Below are positions 35,756 through 45,699 of a stretch of 64,000 nt of DNA, in pieces. The notes beneath the pieces are model-generated. The model was given only the letters and a program-made list of their open reading frames with translations, had not been told where the DNA came from and searched no databases. A program made the position numbers and the translations under genes. The DNA lies in contig NZ_LGSI01000066.1 of the NCBI RefSeq assembly GCF_001698815.1, forward strand, positions 1 through 64,000, in the 5' to 3' direction. Numbering within the stretch: the stretch's first letter is position 1; each line of letters opens with the position of its first letter. The DNA comes from Pseudomonas syringae. Lineage in GTDB: Bacteria > Pseudomonadota > Gammaproteobacteria > Pseudomonadales > Pseudomonadaceae.

Positions 35756-37768
35756 ATGTTTGGTAAATTAAGTCTGGACGCGATACCGTTCCACGAGCCG
35801 ATAGTGATGATCACCCTGGCGATGATCGCGCTGGGTGGCATCGCGTTGTTCGCGGCTATCACGTACTTCAAGAAGTGGACCTACCTGTGGACCGAATGGC
35901 TGACCTCTGTCGACCATAAGAAAATCGGTGTGATGTACATCGTGGTTGCCATGGTCATGCTGTTGCGTGGCTTTGCCGACGCCGTGATGATGCGTACCCA
36001 GTTGGCTGTCGCCACCAATGGCTCGGAAGGCTATCTGCCGCCTGAGCACTATGACCAGATCTTCACCGCTCACGGTGTGATCATGATCATCTTCATGGCG
36101 ATGCCATTCTTCACCGGCCTGATGAACATCGTCGTGCCGCTGCAGATCGGCGCCCGTGACGTTGCCTTCCCGTTCCTGAACTCCCTGAGCTTCTGGCTGC
36201 TGGTATCCGGCGTGATCCTGGTCAACCTGTCCCTGGGCGTCGGCGAATTCGCACGTACCGGTTGGGTTGCCTATCCGCCTCTTTCCGAACTGGGCTACAG
36301 CCCGGGCGTGGGGGTCGATTACTACATCTGGGCGCTACAGCTATCGGGACTCGGGACGACACTCACGGGTGTCAACTTCCTGGTTACCGCGCTGAAAATG
36401 CGTACGCCTGGCATGAAGTTGATGGAAATGCCGATCTTCACCTGGACCTGCACCTTCGCCAACGTTCTGATCGTGGCTTCGTTCCCGATCCTGACGGCGA
36501 CGCTGGGCCTGTTGACGCTTGACCGCTACATGGACTTCCATATTTTCACGAACGAATTGGGTGGTAACCCGATGATGTACGTGAACCTGTTCTGGGCATG
36601 GGGTCACCCTGAGGTTTACATCCTGGTGCTTCCGGCATTCGGGGTCTTCTCCGAGGTCATCTCCACGTTCTCCGGCAAGCGCCTGTTTGGTCACAAGTCG
36701 ATGATCTTCGCCAGCGGCGGGATCACCGTGCTGGGCTTCATGGTCTGGCTGCACCACTTCTTCACCATGGGTTCGGGTGCCAACGTCAACGCCTTCTTCG
36801 GGCTGGCGACGATGCTCATTGCGATCCCGACAGGTGTGAAGCTGTTCAACTGGCTGTTCACGATTTACCAGGGCCGTCTGCGCTTCACCGCGCCGGTTCT
36901 CTGGACCCTGGGCTTCATGATCACCTTCTCGATCGGCGGCATGACCGGCGTTCTGTTGGCGATCCCTGGTGCCGACTTCGTGCTGCACAACAGCCTGTTC
37001 GTAATCGCTCACTTCCACAACGTCATCATCGGCGGTGCGGTCTTCGGTTACATCGCTGGCTTCGCGTTCTGGTTCCCTAAAGCGTTCGGCTTCAAGCTCA
37101 ACGAAAACTGGGGCAAGGCTGCATTCGGCTTCTGGTTCACCGGTTTCTTCGTTGCGTTCATGCCGTTGTACTTCCTGGGCTTCCTGGGTATGACCCGTCG
37201 TCTGAACAGCACCGATAACCCTGAGTGGAACCTGTATCTGCACATCGCCTTCTGGGGCGCCATGCTGATCGCTTGCGGTATCGCCTGCCAGTTGATCCAG
37301 ATCTACGTCAGTATCCGCGATCGCAAAGACAACATGGACGTCACCGGCGACCCATGGAATGGCCACACTCTGGAGTGGTCGACTTCTTCGCCGCCGCCGT
37401 TCTACAACTTTGCAGAGCTGCCGAAAGCCGACGAAATCGATGCGTTCACCGCGAACAAGCGTGCGGGCACGGCTTACAACGTTCCGGCTCACTACTCCGA
37501 CATTCACATGCCTAACAACACCGCCACTGGCATGGTGATGGGCCTGCTGTTGACGGTGTTCGGGTTTGCCATGATCTGGCACATCTGGTGGTTGGCGATC
37601 GCCAGTCTGGTAGGAACAGTCGTTGCCTTCGTGATCCACGCAGCACGTGACGATCAGGGCTACATGGTTCCGGCCGCAGACGTAGCGCGTATCGAAGGTG
37701 AGCAGCACAAGGTCCTCGTGGCTAACGGCGCATACACTCCTGTCAATTCCACACTGGAGCAGGTTTAA
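35756..37768 (+). CDS. cyoB: Cytochrome o ubiquinol oxidase subunit I
   Basis: A 670-residue haem-copper oxidase core that reduces O2 and pumps protons. About 15 transmembrane helices are present. The CuB/tyrosine motif WGHPEVYIL (about residue 281) and the haem ligand region [13 protein letters not shown] (about 416) are intact. It starts 3 bases after cyoA and ends 2 bases before cyoC. Confidence 0.97.
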   Translation: MFGKLSLDAIPFHEPIVMITLAMIALGGIALFAAITYFKKWTYLWTEWLTSVDHKKIGVMYIVVAMVMLLRGFADAVMMRTQLAVATNGSEGYLPPEHYDQIFTAHGVIMIIFMAMPFFTGLMNIVVPLQIGARDVAFPFLNSLSFWLLVSGVILVNLSLGVGEFARTGWVAYPPLSELGYSPGVGVDYYIWALQLSGLGTTLTGVNFLVTALKMRTPGMKLMEMPIFTWTCTFANVLIVASFPILTATLGLLTLDRYMDFHIFTNELGGNPMMYVNLFWAWGHPEVYILVLPAFGVFSEVISTFSGKRLFGHKSMIFASGGITVLGFMVWLHHFFTMGSGANVNAFFGLATMLIAIPTGVKLFNWLFTIYQGRLRFTAPVLWTLGFMITFSIGGMTGVLLAIPGADFVLHNSLFVIAHFHNVIIGGAVFGYIAGFAFWFPKAFGFKLNENWGKAAFGFWFTGFFVAFMPLYFLGFLGMTRRLNSTDNPEWNLYLHIAFWGAMLIACGIACQLIQIYVSIRDRKDNMDVTGDPWNGHTLEWSTSSPPPFYNFAELPKADEIDAFTANKRAGTAYNVPAHYSDIHMPNNTATGMVMGLLLTVFGFAMIWHIWWLAIASLVGTVVAFVIHAARDDQGYMVPAADVARIEGEQHKVLVANGAYTPVNSTLEQV

Positions 37769-37770
37769 AC

Positions 37771-38391
37771 ATGTCGAACTTAGTATTGAATCCAGGCGAT
37801 GCCCACGGTCACGACCACGGGCATGATCATCACGACGCAGGAGCCATGACCGTCTACGGTTTCTGGCTCTACCTGATGACTGACTGTGTGTTGTTCGCGT
37901 CTGTATTCGCGGCCTACGCAGTGTTGTCCGGCAACGTGGCTGGCGGGCCTTCGGGCCACGACATCTTCGAACTGCCGTTCGTGCTGGTCGAAACCGCTTG
38001 CCTGCTGTTCAGTTCCATCACCTACGGCTTCGCCATGCTGGCGGTGCACAAGGGAAACAAGTCGCAGGTTCTGGGCTGGTTGGCCCTGACCTTCCTGTTC
38101 GGTGCCGCCTTCATCGGCATGGAGATCTTCGAGTTTCACAAGCTGATCTCCGAGGGCTTCGGTCCTAGCCGCAGCGGCTTCCTGTCGGGCTTCTTCGCCC
38201 TGGTAGGCATGCACGGCCTGCACGTGACCAGCGGCCTGATCTGGATGGGCATCATGATGTATCAGGTCCAGACTCGTGGCCTGACAGCGACCAACACCAC
38301 GCGCCTGAGCTGCCTGAGTCTGTTCTGGCACTTCCTGGACGTGGTCTGGATCTGCGTCTTCACCGTTGTTTATCTGATGGGAGTCCTGTAA
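37771..38391 (+). CDS. cyoC: Cytochrome o ubiquinol oxidase subunit III
   Basis: A 206-residue membrane subunit with five helices and a His-rich N-terminus ([15 protein letters not shown]). The glutamate-containing helix [10 protein letters not shown] and the [13 protein letters not shown] helix are typical of subunit III. Its stop TAATG overlaps the cyoD start. Confidence 0.95.
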   Translation: MSNLVLNPGDAHGHDHGHDHHDAGAMTVYGFWLYLMTDCVLFASVFAAYAVLSGNVAGGPSGHDIFELPFVLVETACLLFSSITYGFAMLAVHKGNKSQVLGWLALTFLFGAAFIGMEIFEFHKLISEGFGPSRSGFLSGFFALVGMHGLHVTSGLIWMGIMMYQVQTRGLTATNTTRLSCLSLFWHFLDVVWICVFTVVYLMGVL

Positions 38392-38723
38392 TGGCTAACG
38401 CACATATCCACGCTGAAGAAACAAGTCACGGCAGCGTCAGGTCGTATGTCATCGGCTTCGTGTTGTCGGTAATCCTGACCGCGATCCCGTTCTGGCTGGT
38501 CATGGACCCAATCATGTCCAAGACGGCAACGCTTTGGACGATTTTGATCTTTGCAATCGTTCAGGTAATGGTTCACCTGGTGTACTTCCTGCACTTCGAC
38601 CGTTCGCCTGGACAACGCAATAACGTGATTTCCTTCGCGTTTGCGGCGCTGGTCATTGTCCTGTTGGTTGGTCTCTCGTTGTGGATCATGTTCAGCATCC
38701 ACACCGTCATGATGGCGCACTGA
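38391..38723 (+). CDS. cyoD: Cytochrome o ubiquinol oxidase subunit IV
   Basis: A 110-residue subunit with three transmembrane helices (FVLSVILTAIPFWLVM; ILIFAIVQVMVHLVYFLHF; FAALVIVLLVGLSLWIM), needed for assembly of the oxidase. It overlaps cyoC by one base and is 10 bases before cyoE. Confidence 0.94.
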   Translation: MANAHIHAEETSHGSVRSYVIGFVLSVILTAIPFWLVMDPIMSKTATLWTILIFAIVQVMVHLVYFLHFDRSPGQRNNVISFAFAALVIVLLVGLSLWIMFSIHTVMMAH

Positions 38724-38733
38724 GGAAACCTGA

Positions 38734-39621
38734 ATGTCCCTTAAGCACTTTATCCAAATCACCAAGCCGGGGATCATTTTCGGTAACGTGCTTTCGGTGG
38801 CAGGTGGCTTTTTTCTGGCTTCCAAAGGGCAGATCGACTTCGGCCTTTTTCTGGCCGCAGTCATCGGCACCTCGCTGGTTGTTGCATCCGGTTGCGTGTT
38901 CAACAACTGCATCGACCGTGACATTGACGTGAAGATGGAACGTACCAAGAACCGCGTGCTGGTACAGGGCCTGGTTTCATTGAAACTGGCGCTGCTCTAC
39001 GCAACGATTCTGGGTGTGGTCGGTGTTGGCCTGCTGTACACCAAGGCCAACCCGCTGGCGGCGGTGTTCGCGGTCATCGGTTTTGTGATTTATGTCGGCT
39101 TCTACAGCCTGTACCTGAAGCGCAAATCGGTGCACGGAACCTTGGTGGGCAGTCTGTCGGGGGCCATGCCTCCGGTGATTGGCTACGTTGCGGTGAGCAA
39201 CAGCTTCGACTTTGCTGCGCTGACGCTACTGGTGATGTTCAGCCTGTGGCAGATGCCGCATTCGTATGCCATTGCGATCTTCCGTTTCAACGACTACCTG
39301 GCCGCGAAGATTCCGGTTCTGCCGGTCGAGCGCGGTATCCTGGTCGCCAAGCGTCATATCCTGATGTACATCCTGGCGTTCCTGGTGGCTACCCTGATGT
39401 TGACCGTTGGCGGTTACGCCGGCCTCAACTACATGGCAGTCGCTGCAGCCATGGGCATGTACTGGCTGTACATGGCCTGGAAAGGCTACAAGGCGGTGGA
39501 TGACATCGTCTGGGCACGCAAGCTGTTCGTCTTCTCCATCTTCACCATCAGCGCCTTGAGCGTGATGATGTCGCTGGACTTTCAGGTAACCAAAGAGTTG
39601 TTGGTGACTTACGCCTTCTGA
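38734..39621 (+). CDS. cyoE: Protohaem IX farnesyltransferase (haem o synthase)
   Basis: A 295-residue UbiA-family prenyltransferase that makes haem o for CyoB. The aspartate-rich motif [18 protein letters not shown] (about residue 55-72) binds the prenyl diphosphate, and a second conserved segment is seen near [21 protein letters not shown]. Nine or so helices are visible. It is the last gene of the operon, followed by a terminator. Confidence 0.95.
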   Translation: MSLKHFIQITKPGIIFGNVLSVAGGFFLASKGQIDFGLFLAAVIGTSLVVASGCVFNNCIDRDIDVKMERTKNRVLVQGLVSLKLALLYATILGVVGVGLLYTKANPLAAVFAVIGFVIYVGFYSLYLKRKSVHGTLVGSLSGAMPPVIGYVAVSNSFDFAALTLLVMFSLWQMPHSYAIAIFRFNDYLAAKIPVLPVERGILVAKRHILMYILAFLVATLMLTVGGYAGLNYMAVAAAMGMYWLYMAWKGYKAVDDIVWARKLFVFSIFTISALSVMMSLDFQVTKELLVTYAF

Positions 39622-39643
39622 TTCCGCGCTAGCCTGAAACATG

Positions 39644-39679
39644 AAACCCCGTTGCTCGATTGAGGAACGGGGTTTTTTT
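39644..39679 (+). terminator. Terminator of cyoABCDE
   Basis: AAACCCCGTT (39644-39653) pairs with AACGGGGTTT (39666-39675), followed by more T. Confidence 0.9.
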
Positions 39680-39958
39680 ATGGGCCGCAAATGATAGCAG
39701 CGTTGTCGCAATCGCCTTACAAGATCCTGGCCAGCAGGTTCTCCGCAAAACAGGTTATATGTCTGCCCACGTTGATTTGGCCTCGGGGCGAAGCGGGTAA
39801 GCTCCCCCGCAGGAGCTTGATTCGAGACAGTTTCAGCCGGACAGAGGGATTCAAACCATGACAAGCGGGGGCTGTTTGCAGCATGATGCATCCACTTTGT
39901 AGGTAATAGGTAACTGGTTTGTAGGACCGCGCCCTTGAAAGACTTCGAAACTGACTTT
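39680..39958. other. Gap upstream of the glycosyltransferase
   Basis: No supported gene. It holds a 7-bp hairpin AAGCTCC/GGAGCTT near 39800-39819 and probably the promoter of the next gene. A 14-codon frame after GAGGG near 39858 is too short to claim. Confidence 0.4.
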
Positions 39959-40861
39959 ATGACTGACGAAAACATCTCTGGACCCCATCAGGCAACGGAT
40001 ACGCCGCCGCTCGTATCAATCGTTGCCCCTTGCTACAACGCCGAGAAGTTTCTGGAAGAGGCGATTGTCAGCATCTTCGCGCAGGATTACGCGAACTTAG
40101 AAGTCATCATCGTCGACGATGGTTCGACCGATAACAGCTACGCGATGCTTGAAGCACTCCAGTCGCGGTATCCGTTCCAGCTTTATCAGCAAGCGAACCA
40201 AGGCGTCAGCGCCACGCTCAATCACGGGTTGCAATACGCCAAAGGCGTCTACGTTTCCACGCCAGACCTGGACGACATCATGTTGCCGGGCTCGGTACGT
40301 ATTCGTGCCGAGTATCTGGACAAACATCCCCATGTTGGTTGTGTCGGCGCGCTGATCATTTACATGGACAGCGAAGGCAACAACACCAAGTTCCAGAAGT
40401 TGAACGAAGTTAAACACCTCAACTTCGATGAAATACTCAGTGACGCCATCGTAGTCGGCGCGCCAGTTTCGTTGTATCGGATGGACGCCCTAAAGGCTGC
40501 GGGATTCTACGATCCGGACATCAAGGTGCAGGATTTCCAGATGACCCTGAAAATCGCGCATCAGGGTTATGGCATCGATGTCCTGCCGGTCAGCGTGACC
40601 CGTTATCGGCGTCATCCCAATAACCTGTCACGCAAGTACAAAGTGCTGCTGGATGCTGATCTGCAGACCATTGCGCCCTACACCGCGCACCCCGCGTACC
40701 AGAGCGGTCGCACCGCGATCCTCAACAAGGCGCTCAAGTACGCCGTGGTCACCGATAAAAAGCACGCCTGGAGCCTGTTGCGCTCGATCCCTTTTCGACA
40801 TCTGAACATGACGACCTTCCGCCGCTTCAAGCGCTTGCTGCTGCATCGCCACAGCGGCTAA
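39959..40861 (+). CDS. Family 2 glycosyltransferase
   Basis: A 300-residue GT-A fold transferase. The nucleotide-sugar motifs are VSIVAPCYNAEKFLEEAI (about 18-35), VIIVDDGSTD (about 50-59), and the DxD-like metal site STPDLDDIM (about 105). The C-terminal third is basic, perhaps for membrane contact. The ATG at 39959 is preferred; an in-frame TTG at 39935 is possible. The acceptor is unknown; surface polysaccharide synthesis is likely. A disrupted acetyltransferase gene follows 44 bases later. Confidence 0.85.
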   Translation: MTDENISGPHQATDTPPLVSIVAPCYNAEKFLEEAIVSIFAQDYANLEVIIVDDGSTDNSYAMLEALQSRYPFQLYQQANQGVSATLNHGLQYAKGVYVSTPDLDDIMLPGSVRIRAEYLDKHPHVGCVGALIIYMDSEGNNTKFQKLNEVKHLNFDEILSDAIVVGAPVSLYRMDALKAAGFYDPDIKVQDFQMTLKIAHQGYGIDVLPVSVTRYRRHPNNLSRKYKVLLDADLQTIAPYTAHPAYQSGRTAILNKALKYAVVTDKKHAWSLLRSIPFRHLNMTTFRRFKRLLLHRHSG

Positions 40862-40905
40862 GCGGTACTTGCCAGACACCTCGTCATTCTTGTCTGCGGA
40901 TTGCC

Positions 40906-41314
40906 ATGAATCTCCTCGACCTGTTGAAAAAGCGCAACACCCGAAAACGCCTGCGCCGCATGGACAAACTGGAGCGCGCACCGGAAAAGATCAGGCTCGA
41001 ATATCCGCGTTACACCGTCGGGGTCGGCACTTACGGCACTTACGGCATTCCTGAATTCATTGAGTTTGGCGATGACACCATCCATCGTCGCTGCCGGAGC
41101 CATCGTGACCCGCGATGTCGCGCCGTTCTCGGTCGTGGGCGGCAACCCGTGCAAGTTTATCCGCTGGCGCTTCGATGCAGACGTGCGCGACTTGCTGCTG
41201 CAAGCCGCGTGGTGGGACTGGCCGATGGAAGAGGTCAAGTCCGTGGCGCGGATGCTGAGCAGCTCGGACATGGATGCGTTCCTGGGTTATATCCGCGGGC
41301 GAGCAACCCTGTAG
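40906..41314 (+). pseudogene. CatB-type hexapeptide acetyltransferase, internally deleted and frameshifted
   Basis: The first 57 codons or so read as the N-terminus of a CatB-related O-acetyltransferase (YTVGVGTYG, then IPEFIEFGDDT). From about 41075 the family continues only in another frame (IVAAGAIVTRDVAPFSVVGG, then NPCKFIRWRF) up to a TAG at 41312-41314. The left-handed helix repeats and catalytic histidine region that normally lie between, roughly 60-80 residues, are missing. One out-of-frame deletion near 41072-41085 explains both facts. The gene is most likely inactive. Its position after a glycosyltransferase suggests a former role in modifying a surface glycan. Confidence 0.8.
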
Positions 41315-41412
41315 ACGCGACGTTGTTCGCGAGGCGATTGTCCTGACGACAGGTTCAAAGCCTCGCTGACACCTTGGTCACTACAGAAACAACTGATTAC
41401 CGGTGTCATCCA

Positions 41413-41838
41413 TCACTTCGCAAACAATTGCCCGATATCCTTGAATGCCTTGAATTCCAGAGCATTGCCGCACGGATCGAACAGAAACATCGTCGCCTGC
41501 TCACCTACCTGGCCCTGGAAGCGCACATAAGGTTCGATCACGAACTGGATGCCCTGTGAACGCAGGCGTTCTGCCAGAACTTCCCAGTCTTCCCAGCTTA
41601 ATACCACCCCAAAATGCGGTACGGGCACGTCATGTCCATCTACGGCATTGGTGTGGGCGGACTCTTGGGATGCGGTCTTCGGGTGTTCGTGGATCACCAG
41701 TTGATGCCCGTAGAAATCGTAATCCACCCAGTGGTCACTGGAGCGTCCTTCGGCGAAGCCGAAAATGGTGCTGTAGAAATGCCGCGCGGCTGCAAGGTCA
41801 TAAACCGGAATTGCCAGGTGAAAGGGAGTAAGGCTCAC
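41413..41838 (-). CDS. VOC-family (glyoxalase/dioxygenase-like) protein
   Basis: A 141-residue protein of paired beta-alpha-beta-beta-beta modules. Metal-ligand candidates are the histidine in [12 protein letters not shown] (about 7), the histidine in [14 protein letters not shown] (about 45) and the glutamate in [12 protein letters not shown] (about 129). It starts with GTG at 41838 with AGGA upstream. It is divergent from a LysR gene, whose product probably controls it. The substrate is unknown. Confidence 0.82.
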   Translation of the reverse strand: MSLTPFHLAIPVYDLAAARHFYSTIFGFAEGRSSDHWVDYDFYGHQLVIHEHPKTASQESAHTNAVDGHDVPVPHFGVVLSWEDWEVLAERLRSQGIQFVIEPYVRFQGQVGEQATMFLFDPCGNALEFKAFKDIGQLFAK

Positions 41839-41947
41839 GGGAAAATCCTGTTTTTATGGGAACGGTTCATTTTAGATAGAAAGAAATTTATACAAAGCGG
41901 ATATATTTGCTGCTCAGCTCAAATAATTTCGATCAATCGAGACGCTC

Positions 41948-42844
41948 ATGTTGCGTGAACTGAAGACTTTCATGGCCGTGGCACGGCATGGCACATTCGC
42001 CGCCGCTGGCATGCACATCGGCTTGACTCAGTCAGCCGTCAGCTCGCAGATCAAGAATCTGGAGCAGGCTTTGGGAGTGCGACTCTTCGACCGCACCGGA
42101 CGTCAGGCAATTCTCAATGCTGCCGGCATACGCGCATTGCCTCTGGCTCGGGAAATGTTCGAGTTGTTCAATCAGATGTCGATTGCGCAAAACCCTGACG
42201 AGTACCACGGCGAAATGAAGATCGGCGCGATTGCCAGCGCTCAGACCGGTTTCCTGCCCCAGGCCCTGCTGCGGTTGCGCCGTGTCGCGCCGGCAGTGGA
42301 GGCCAAGCTGGTGCCGGGCGTTTCGCTGGATCTGCTCAGTCAGATAGATGCCGGCGAACTGGACGTCGCGATCCTGATCAAGCCACCGTTCGAGCTGCCC
42401 AAGGAACTCCACGTTCAGGCGCTGGAGACCGAACCCTTCGTGCTGATCGTGCCAATGGACGTGAAGGGTGACGACCCGCTGACCGTCCTGCTTGAGCAGC
42501 CCCATGTGCGTTACGACCGCTCTTCCTTCGGCGGCCGGCAGGTCACCCGGTTTCTGCGCGAGCAGCGGATCGAGGTACGAGTGGCGCTGGAACTGGACGA
42601 GCTGGACGCCATCGTCAAGTTTGTCGAAAACGGCCTGGGCGTTTCGCTTATTCCCCAGGCCGGGCTCTGGCTGGAGCGCGACGTCAACCTGCGGGTCATC
42701 CCACTGGGCAGTCTGACCTTCCATCGCGAAGTGGTCCTGCTGATGCGGCGCAGCCAGCGCGATCTTCCCCTGCACCGGCTGTTCGCTCGCTGCCTGTCGA
42801 AAACCGATCCGGCCGAAGAAGTCCTCTGCCTTCCGCACAGTTGA
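41948..42844 (+). CDS. LysR-family transcriptional regulator
   Basis: A 298-residue regulator with the N-terminal helix-turn-helix (TFAAAGMHIGLTQSAVSSQI, about 17-36) and a periplasmic-binding-like effector domain (about 90-290). It is divergent from the VOC gene across a 109-bp AT-rich gap that should hold its T-N11-A operator. The effector is unknown. Confidence 0.88.
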   Translation: MLRELKTFMAVARHGTFAAAGMHIGLTQSAVSSQIKNLEQALGVRLFDRTGRQAILNAAGIRALPLAREMFELFNQMSIAQNPDEYHGEMKIGAIASAQTGFLPQALLRLRRVAPAVEAKLVPGVSLDLLSQIDAGELDVAILIKPPFELPKELHVQALETEPFVLIVPMDVKGDDPLTVLLEQPHVRYDRSSFGGRQVTRFLREQRIEVRVALELDELDAIVKFVENGLGVSLIPQAGLWLERDVNLRVIPLGSLTFHREVVLLMRRSQRDLPLHRLFARCLSKTDPAEEVLCLPHS

Positions 42845-42953
42845 ACGTCATGTGGAGGTTTATGTGGATTTGAAGCCTCAGGGTGCGGATGATTCTGGCA
42901 GAATACGAGCTTGGCCTGATTCGTCCAGGCAGCTGCTAATGACAGAGGGCGTT

Positions 42954-43973
42954 ATGAGTCACGAAAGTATCAACTGGGACAAACTGGGTTTCGACTACAT
43001 CAAAACTGATATGCGCTACCTCTCTCACTGGCGTGATGGTGCCTGGGACGAGGGCGCGCTGACCGAAGACAACGTTCTGCACATCAGTGAAGGTTCCACG
43101 GCGCTGCATTACGGTCAGCAATGCTTTGAAGGCCTCAAGGCCTATCGTTGCAAGGATGGCTCGATCAATCTGTTCCGTCCTGACCAGAACGCCCAGCGCA
43201 TGCAGCGCAGCTGTTCGCGTCTGCTGATGCCTCATGTGCCGACCGATGTGTTCATCGAAGCCTGCAAACAAGTGGTCAAGGCCAACGAACGCTTCATCCC
43301 GCCGTACGGTTCAGGCGGCGCGCTTTATCTGCGTCCGTTCGTGATCGGCGTGGGCGACAACATCGGCGTACGTACCGCTCCCGAATTCATTTTCTCGATC
43401 TTCTGCATTCCGGTCGGCGCCTATTTCAAGGGCGGCCTGAAGCCGAACAACTTCGTGATTTCCGGTTACGACCGCGCGGCACCGAACGGCACTGGCGCAG
43501 CCAAAGTCGGCGGCAACTACGCCGCCAGCCTGATGCCAGGTTCCGAAGCCAAGAAGAACCACTTCGCCGACTGCATCTACCTGGACCCGCAAACTCATTC
43601 GAAGATCGAAGAAGTCGGTTCGGCCAACTTCTTCGCCATCACCCACGATGACGTATTCATCACGCCCAAGTCGCCGTCAGTGCTGCCGGGTATTACCCGC
43701 CTGTCGCTGATCGAACTGGCGCAAAGCCGTCTGGGCCTGAAAGTGGTTGAAGGTGACGTGTTCATCGACCAGATCGCCGACTTCAAGGAAGCTGGCGCGT
43801 GCGGTACCGCTGCGGTCATCACGCCAATCGGCGGGATTTCCTACAAGGACAAGCTACATGTGTTCTACAGCGAAACCGAGGTCGGTCCGGTAACCCGCAA
43901 GCTGTACGCGGAATTGACCGGCGTACAGTCCGGCGACGTTGAAGCGCCACAGGGCTGGATCGTCAAGGTTTGA
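42954..43973 (+). CDS. ilvE: Branched-chain amino acid aminotransferase
   Basis: A 339-residue class IV PLP aminotransferase (long BCAT form) that makes or degrades leucine, isoleucine and valine. The Schiff-base lysine is in GTGAAKVGGNYAAS (about 181) and family motifs GQQCFEGLKAYR and ITRLSLIELAQ are present. The start at 42954 has GAGGG upstream; the open frame back to 42852 is not family-like. Confidence 0.93.
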   Translation: MSHESINWDKLGFDYIKTDMRYLSHWRDGAWDEGALTEDNVLHISEGSTALHYGQQCFEGLKAYRCKDGSINLFRPDQNAQRMQRSCSRLLMPHVPTDVFIEACKQVVKANERFIPPYGSGGALYLRPFVIGVGDNIGVRTAPEFIFSIFCIPVGAYFKGGLKPNNFVISGYDRAAPNGTGAAKVGGNYAASLMPGSEAKKNHFADCIYLDPQTHSKIEEVGSANFFAITHDDVFITPKSPSVLPGITRLSLIELAQSRLGLKVVEGDVFIDQIADFKEAGACGTAAVITPIGGISYKDKLHVFYSETEVGPVTRKLYAELTGVQSGDVEAPQGWIVKV

Positions 43974-43986
43974 TCGGCACAAACGT

Positions 43987-44066
43987 GTAGGAGCGAATTT
44001 GTGTGGGAGCGAGCTTGCTCGCGAAGCTTCTGAAACGAGGCCTCGCCAACAAGCTGGCTCCTGCAA
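43987..44066. repeat. REP cluster after ilvE
   Basis: GTAGGAGCGAATTTGTGTGG and GTGGGAGCGAGCTTGCTCGC run into each other, followed by an inverse AAGCTGGCTCCTGC unit. It fills the gap between convergent genes. Confidence 0.7.
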
Positions 44067-44067
44067 C

Positions 44068-44859
44068 TTACTGCCCCGGCACCGCCAACCAGTGTCCGAC
44101 CACGGTCTGATATGCGCCGGTGGCCTTGCTCAAATGCAGCCATTGATCAACAAAGCCCTTCCACGTCACGTCATCGCGCGGCAACAGATACGCCTTCTCG
44201 CCATATTGCATGTACTGCGCAGGGTTGATCGCGCACAGTCCAGGCATGCGTTTTTGCTGGTACAGCGCTTCCGAAGCATCGGTGATCATCACGTCAGCCT
44301 TCTTGTCCAGCAACTGCTGAAAGATGGTCTTGTTGTCGTGAAACGCCAACTGCGCCTTGGGCAGGTATGCGTGTACAAAAGCTTCGTTGGTGCCACCGGC
44401 AGGCTCGATCAGGCGCACTGATGGCTGATTGATCTGCTCGATGGTCTGATACAAAGCGTGGTCTTCACAGCGGGTAAGCGGAATCTTGCCGTCGATGTCC
44501 AGCATGTTGCTGAAGAAGGCTTTCTTCTGGCGCTCAAGGGTTACCGAAATCCCGCCCATGGCGATGTCGCACTTGCCCGCAATCATGTCCGGCATCAGGG
44601 TTTTCCAGGTGGTCGGCACCCACTGGATCTTCGCCCCCAGGCTTTGCGCCAGCGAGCGCGCCATTTCAATATCGATACCTTCGTACTCGCCGTCTTCGCG
44701 CAGGAACGTGTACGGTTTGTAATCGCCGGTGGTGCATACCGCCAGTTGCCCGCCTTGCAGGACCTTGTCCAGATGGGACGCGGCCGGCTCTTCGGCGAAA
44801 GCCATGTTGGATAGTCCACACAGCAAGGTGGCGATTGCGCTGTACTTGAGTCTCTTCAT
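44068..44859 (-). CDS. Periplasmic cyclohexadienyl dehydratase-like protein (PheC family) or amino-acid binding protein
   Basis: A 263-residue secreted protein (signal peptide ending SNMAFA). Its fold is that of amino-acid binding proteins, but it shares the specific pattern of P. aeruginosa PheC: TTGDYKPY (about residue 43), the GISVTLERQ region, EPAGGTNEAF, and EKAYLLPRDD with VDQWLH near the C-terminus. PheC-type enzymes convert prephenate or arogenate in the periplasm to phenylpyruvate or phenylalanine. A solute-binding role cannot be excluded. No permease genes are adjacent, which favours the enzyme. Confidence 0.7.
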   Translation of the reverse strand: MKRLKYSAIATLLCGLSNMAFAEEPAASHLDKVLQGGQLAVCTTGDYKPYTFLREDGEYEGIDIEMARSLAQSLGAKIQWVPTTWKTLMPDMIAGKCDIAMGGISVTLERQKKAFFSNMLDIDGKIPLTRCEDHALYQTIEQINQPSVRLIEPAGGTNEAFVHAYLPKAQLAFHDNKTIFQQLLDKKADVMITDASEALYQQKRMPGLCAINPAQYMQYGEKAYLLPRDDVTWKGFVDQWLHLSKATGAYQTVVGHWLAVPGQ

Positions 44860-44912
44860 GCAGTGATGCTCACTTCTAGTGATTGTTCTAGTGAGGGGTG
44901 TTCGGTTGGTTC

Positions 44913-45254
44913 TCAACTTTCCCGTCTCCAGGTCCTGGGGCTGATGTCGATGCTGCCGTCCTGGCGTTGCCGATAAGCCGTGTAGGGCAGGGCGACGGTA
45001 TCCAGCACCGCGCAGACAGCGGCGTCGATCAACAATCCCGGCATGGCGTACCCGCTACGACCGGCATGTTCAGGAGGTGCGTTGAGCAGGCAGAAATCGT
45101 AATACACCCCGCTGTAGACCCGTGGCACGGTGGCGCAATAGGACTTCTGGTCGATCAACTCGCGGCTGGTGACTTCATCGCCGCGCAAAACCGTATTGAT
45201 GCTTCCGCATCCGCTCAATACCAAGCCGAGGGCCAACAAGGCAATTATTTTCAT
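44913..45254 (-). CDS. YceK/YidQ-family lipoprotein
   Basis: A 113-residue lipoprotein. The lipobox LVLSGC puts the lipidated cysteine near residue 16, and the body (YSGVYYDFCLL, then DTVALPYTAYRQ) is typical of the YceK/YidQ group of unknown function. The ATG at 45254 has AAGG nine bases upstream; another ATG at 45263 is too close to it. Confidence 0.82.
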   Translation of the reverse strand: MKIIALLALGLVLSGCGSINTVLRGDEVTSRELIDQKSYCATVPRVYSGVYYDFCLLNAPPEHAGRSGYAMPGLLIDAAVCAVLDTVALPYTAYRQRQDGSIDISPRTWRRES

Positions 45255-45360
45255 GGCATGCATCCTTGCTCAAAAGGCCTGAGGATAGCGGCGCCAACGC
45301 GGTTTTGGTGATTTTTTTTCCAGCTTTCGAATCTGTGAGCGGGGATTTACGCTTGAACAT

Positions 45361-45379
45361 TTCGTTAAAAGGCGTAATG
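45361..45379 (+). promoter_or_regulatory. Candidate ArsR-family operator at the regulator gene
   Basis: TTCGTTAAAAGGCGTAATG lies 8 bases before the regulator start codon. It matches 15 of 19 positions of a second copy at 45700. Its position over the start region implies autorepression. Confidence 0.55.
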
Positions 45380-45387
45380 TTCGCCCC

Positions 45388-45684
45388 ATGATTCTCGAAC
45401 AGCTCAAAGCGGTCGGTAATGACACTCGCATGACGATCATGGAGTGGCTCAAGGACCCGCAAACTCACTTTCCTCCCCAGGACCATGGCGATCCGGCGAT
45501 TGGTGTGTGCATGTCGCACATTCAGCGCAAGGCCAGCCTGTCACCGTCCTCGGCGTCTGCGCACCTGGCGATTTTGCAGAGGGCAGGGCTGCTCCAGGCA
45601 ACGAGAATCGGCAAATGGACTTACTTCCGACGCGACGAACAGACCATCGACCAGTTCGCCGCCCGACTGAAAAACGAACTCTGA
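45388..45684 (+). CDS. ArsR-family transcriptional regulator
   Basis: A 98-residue winged-helix repressor. The recognition region SLSPSSASAHLAILQRAGLL (about 50-69) and wing WTYFRRDE are clear. There is one cysteine (VCMSHI, about 42) but no CxC metal site, so it may not be a metal sensor. The leader before the ATG is very short and lacks a good ribosome site. It precedes the dehydrogenase gene and shares an operator-like motif with it. Confidence 0.87.
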   Translation: MILEQLKAVGNDTRMTIMEWLKDPQTHFPPQDHGDPAIGVCMSHIQRKASLSPSSASAHLAILQRAGLLQATRIGKWTYFRRDEQTIDQFAARLKNEL

Positions 45685-45699
45685 TTTTTGATCATACGT

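Noticed and set aside
41060-41314. 84-codon frame as an independent gene
   Set aside because: It encodes only the C-terminal part of a CatB-type acetyltransferase whose N-terminus lies just upstream in another frame, so it is part of the pseudogene.
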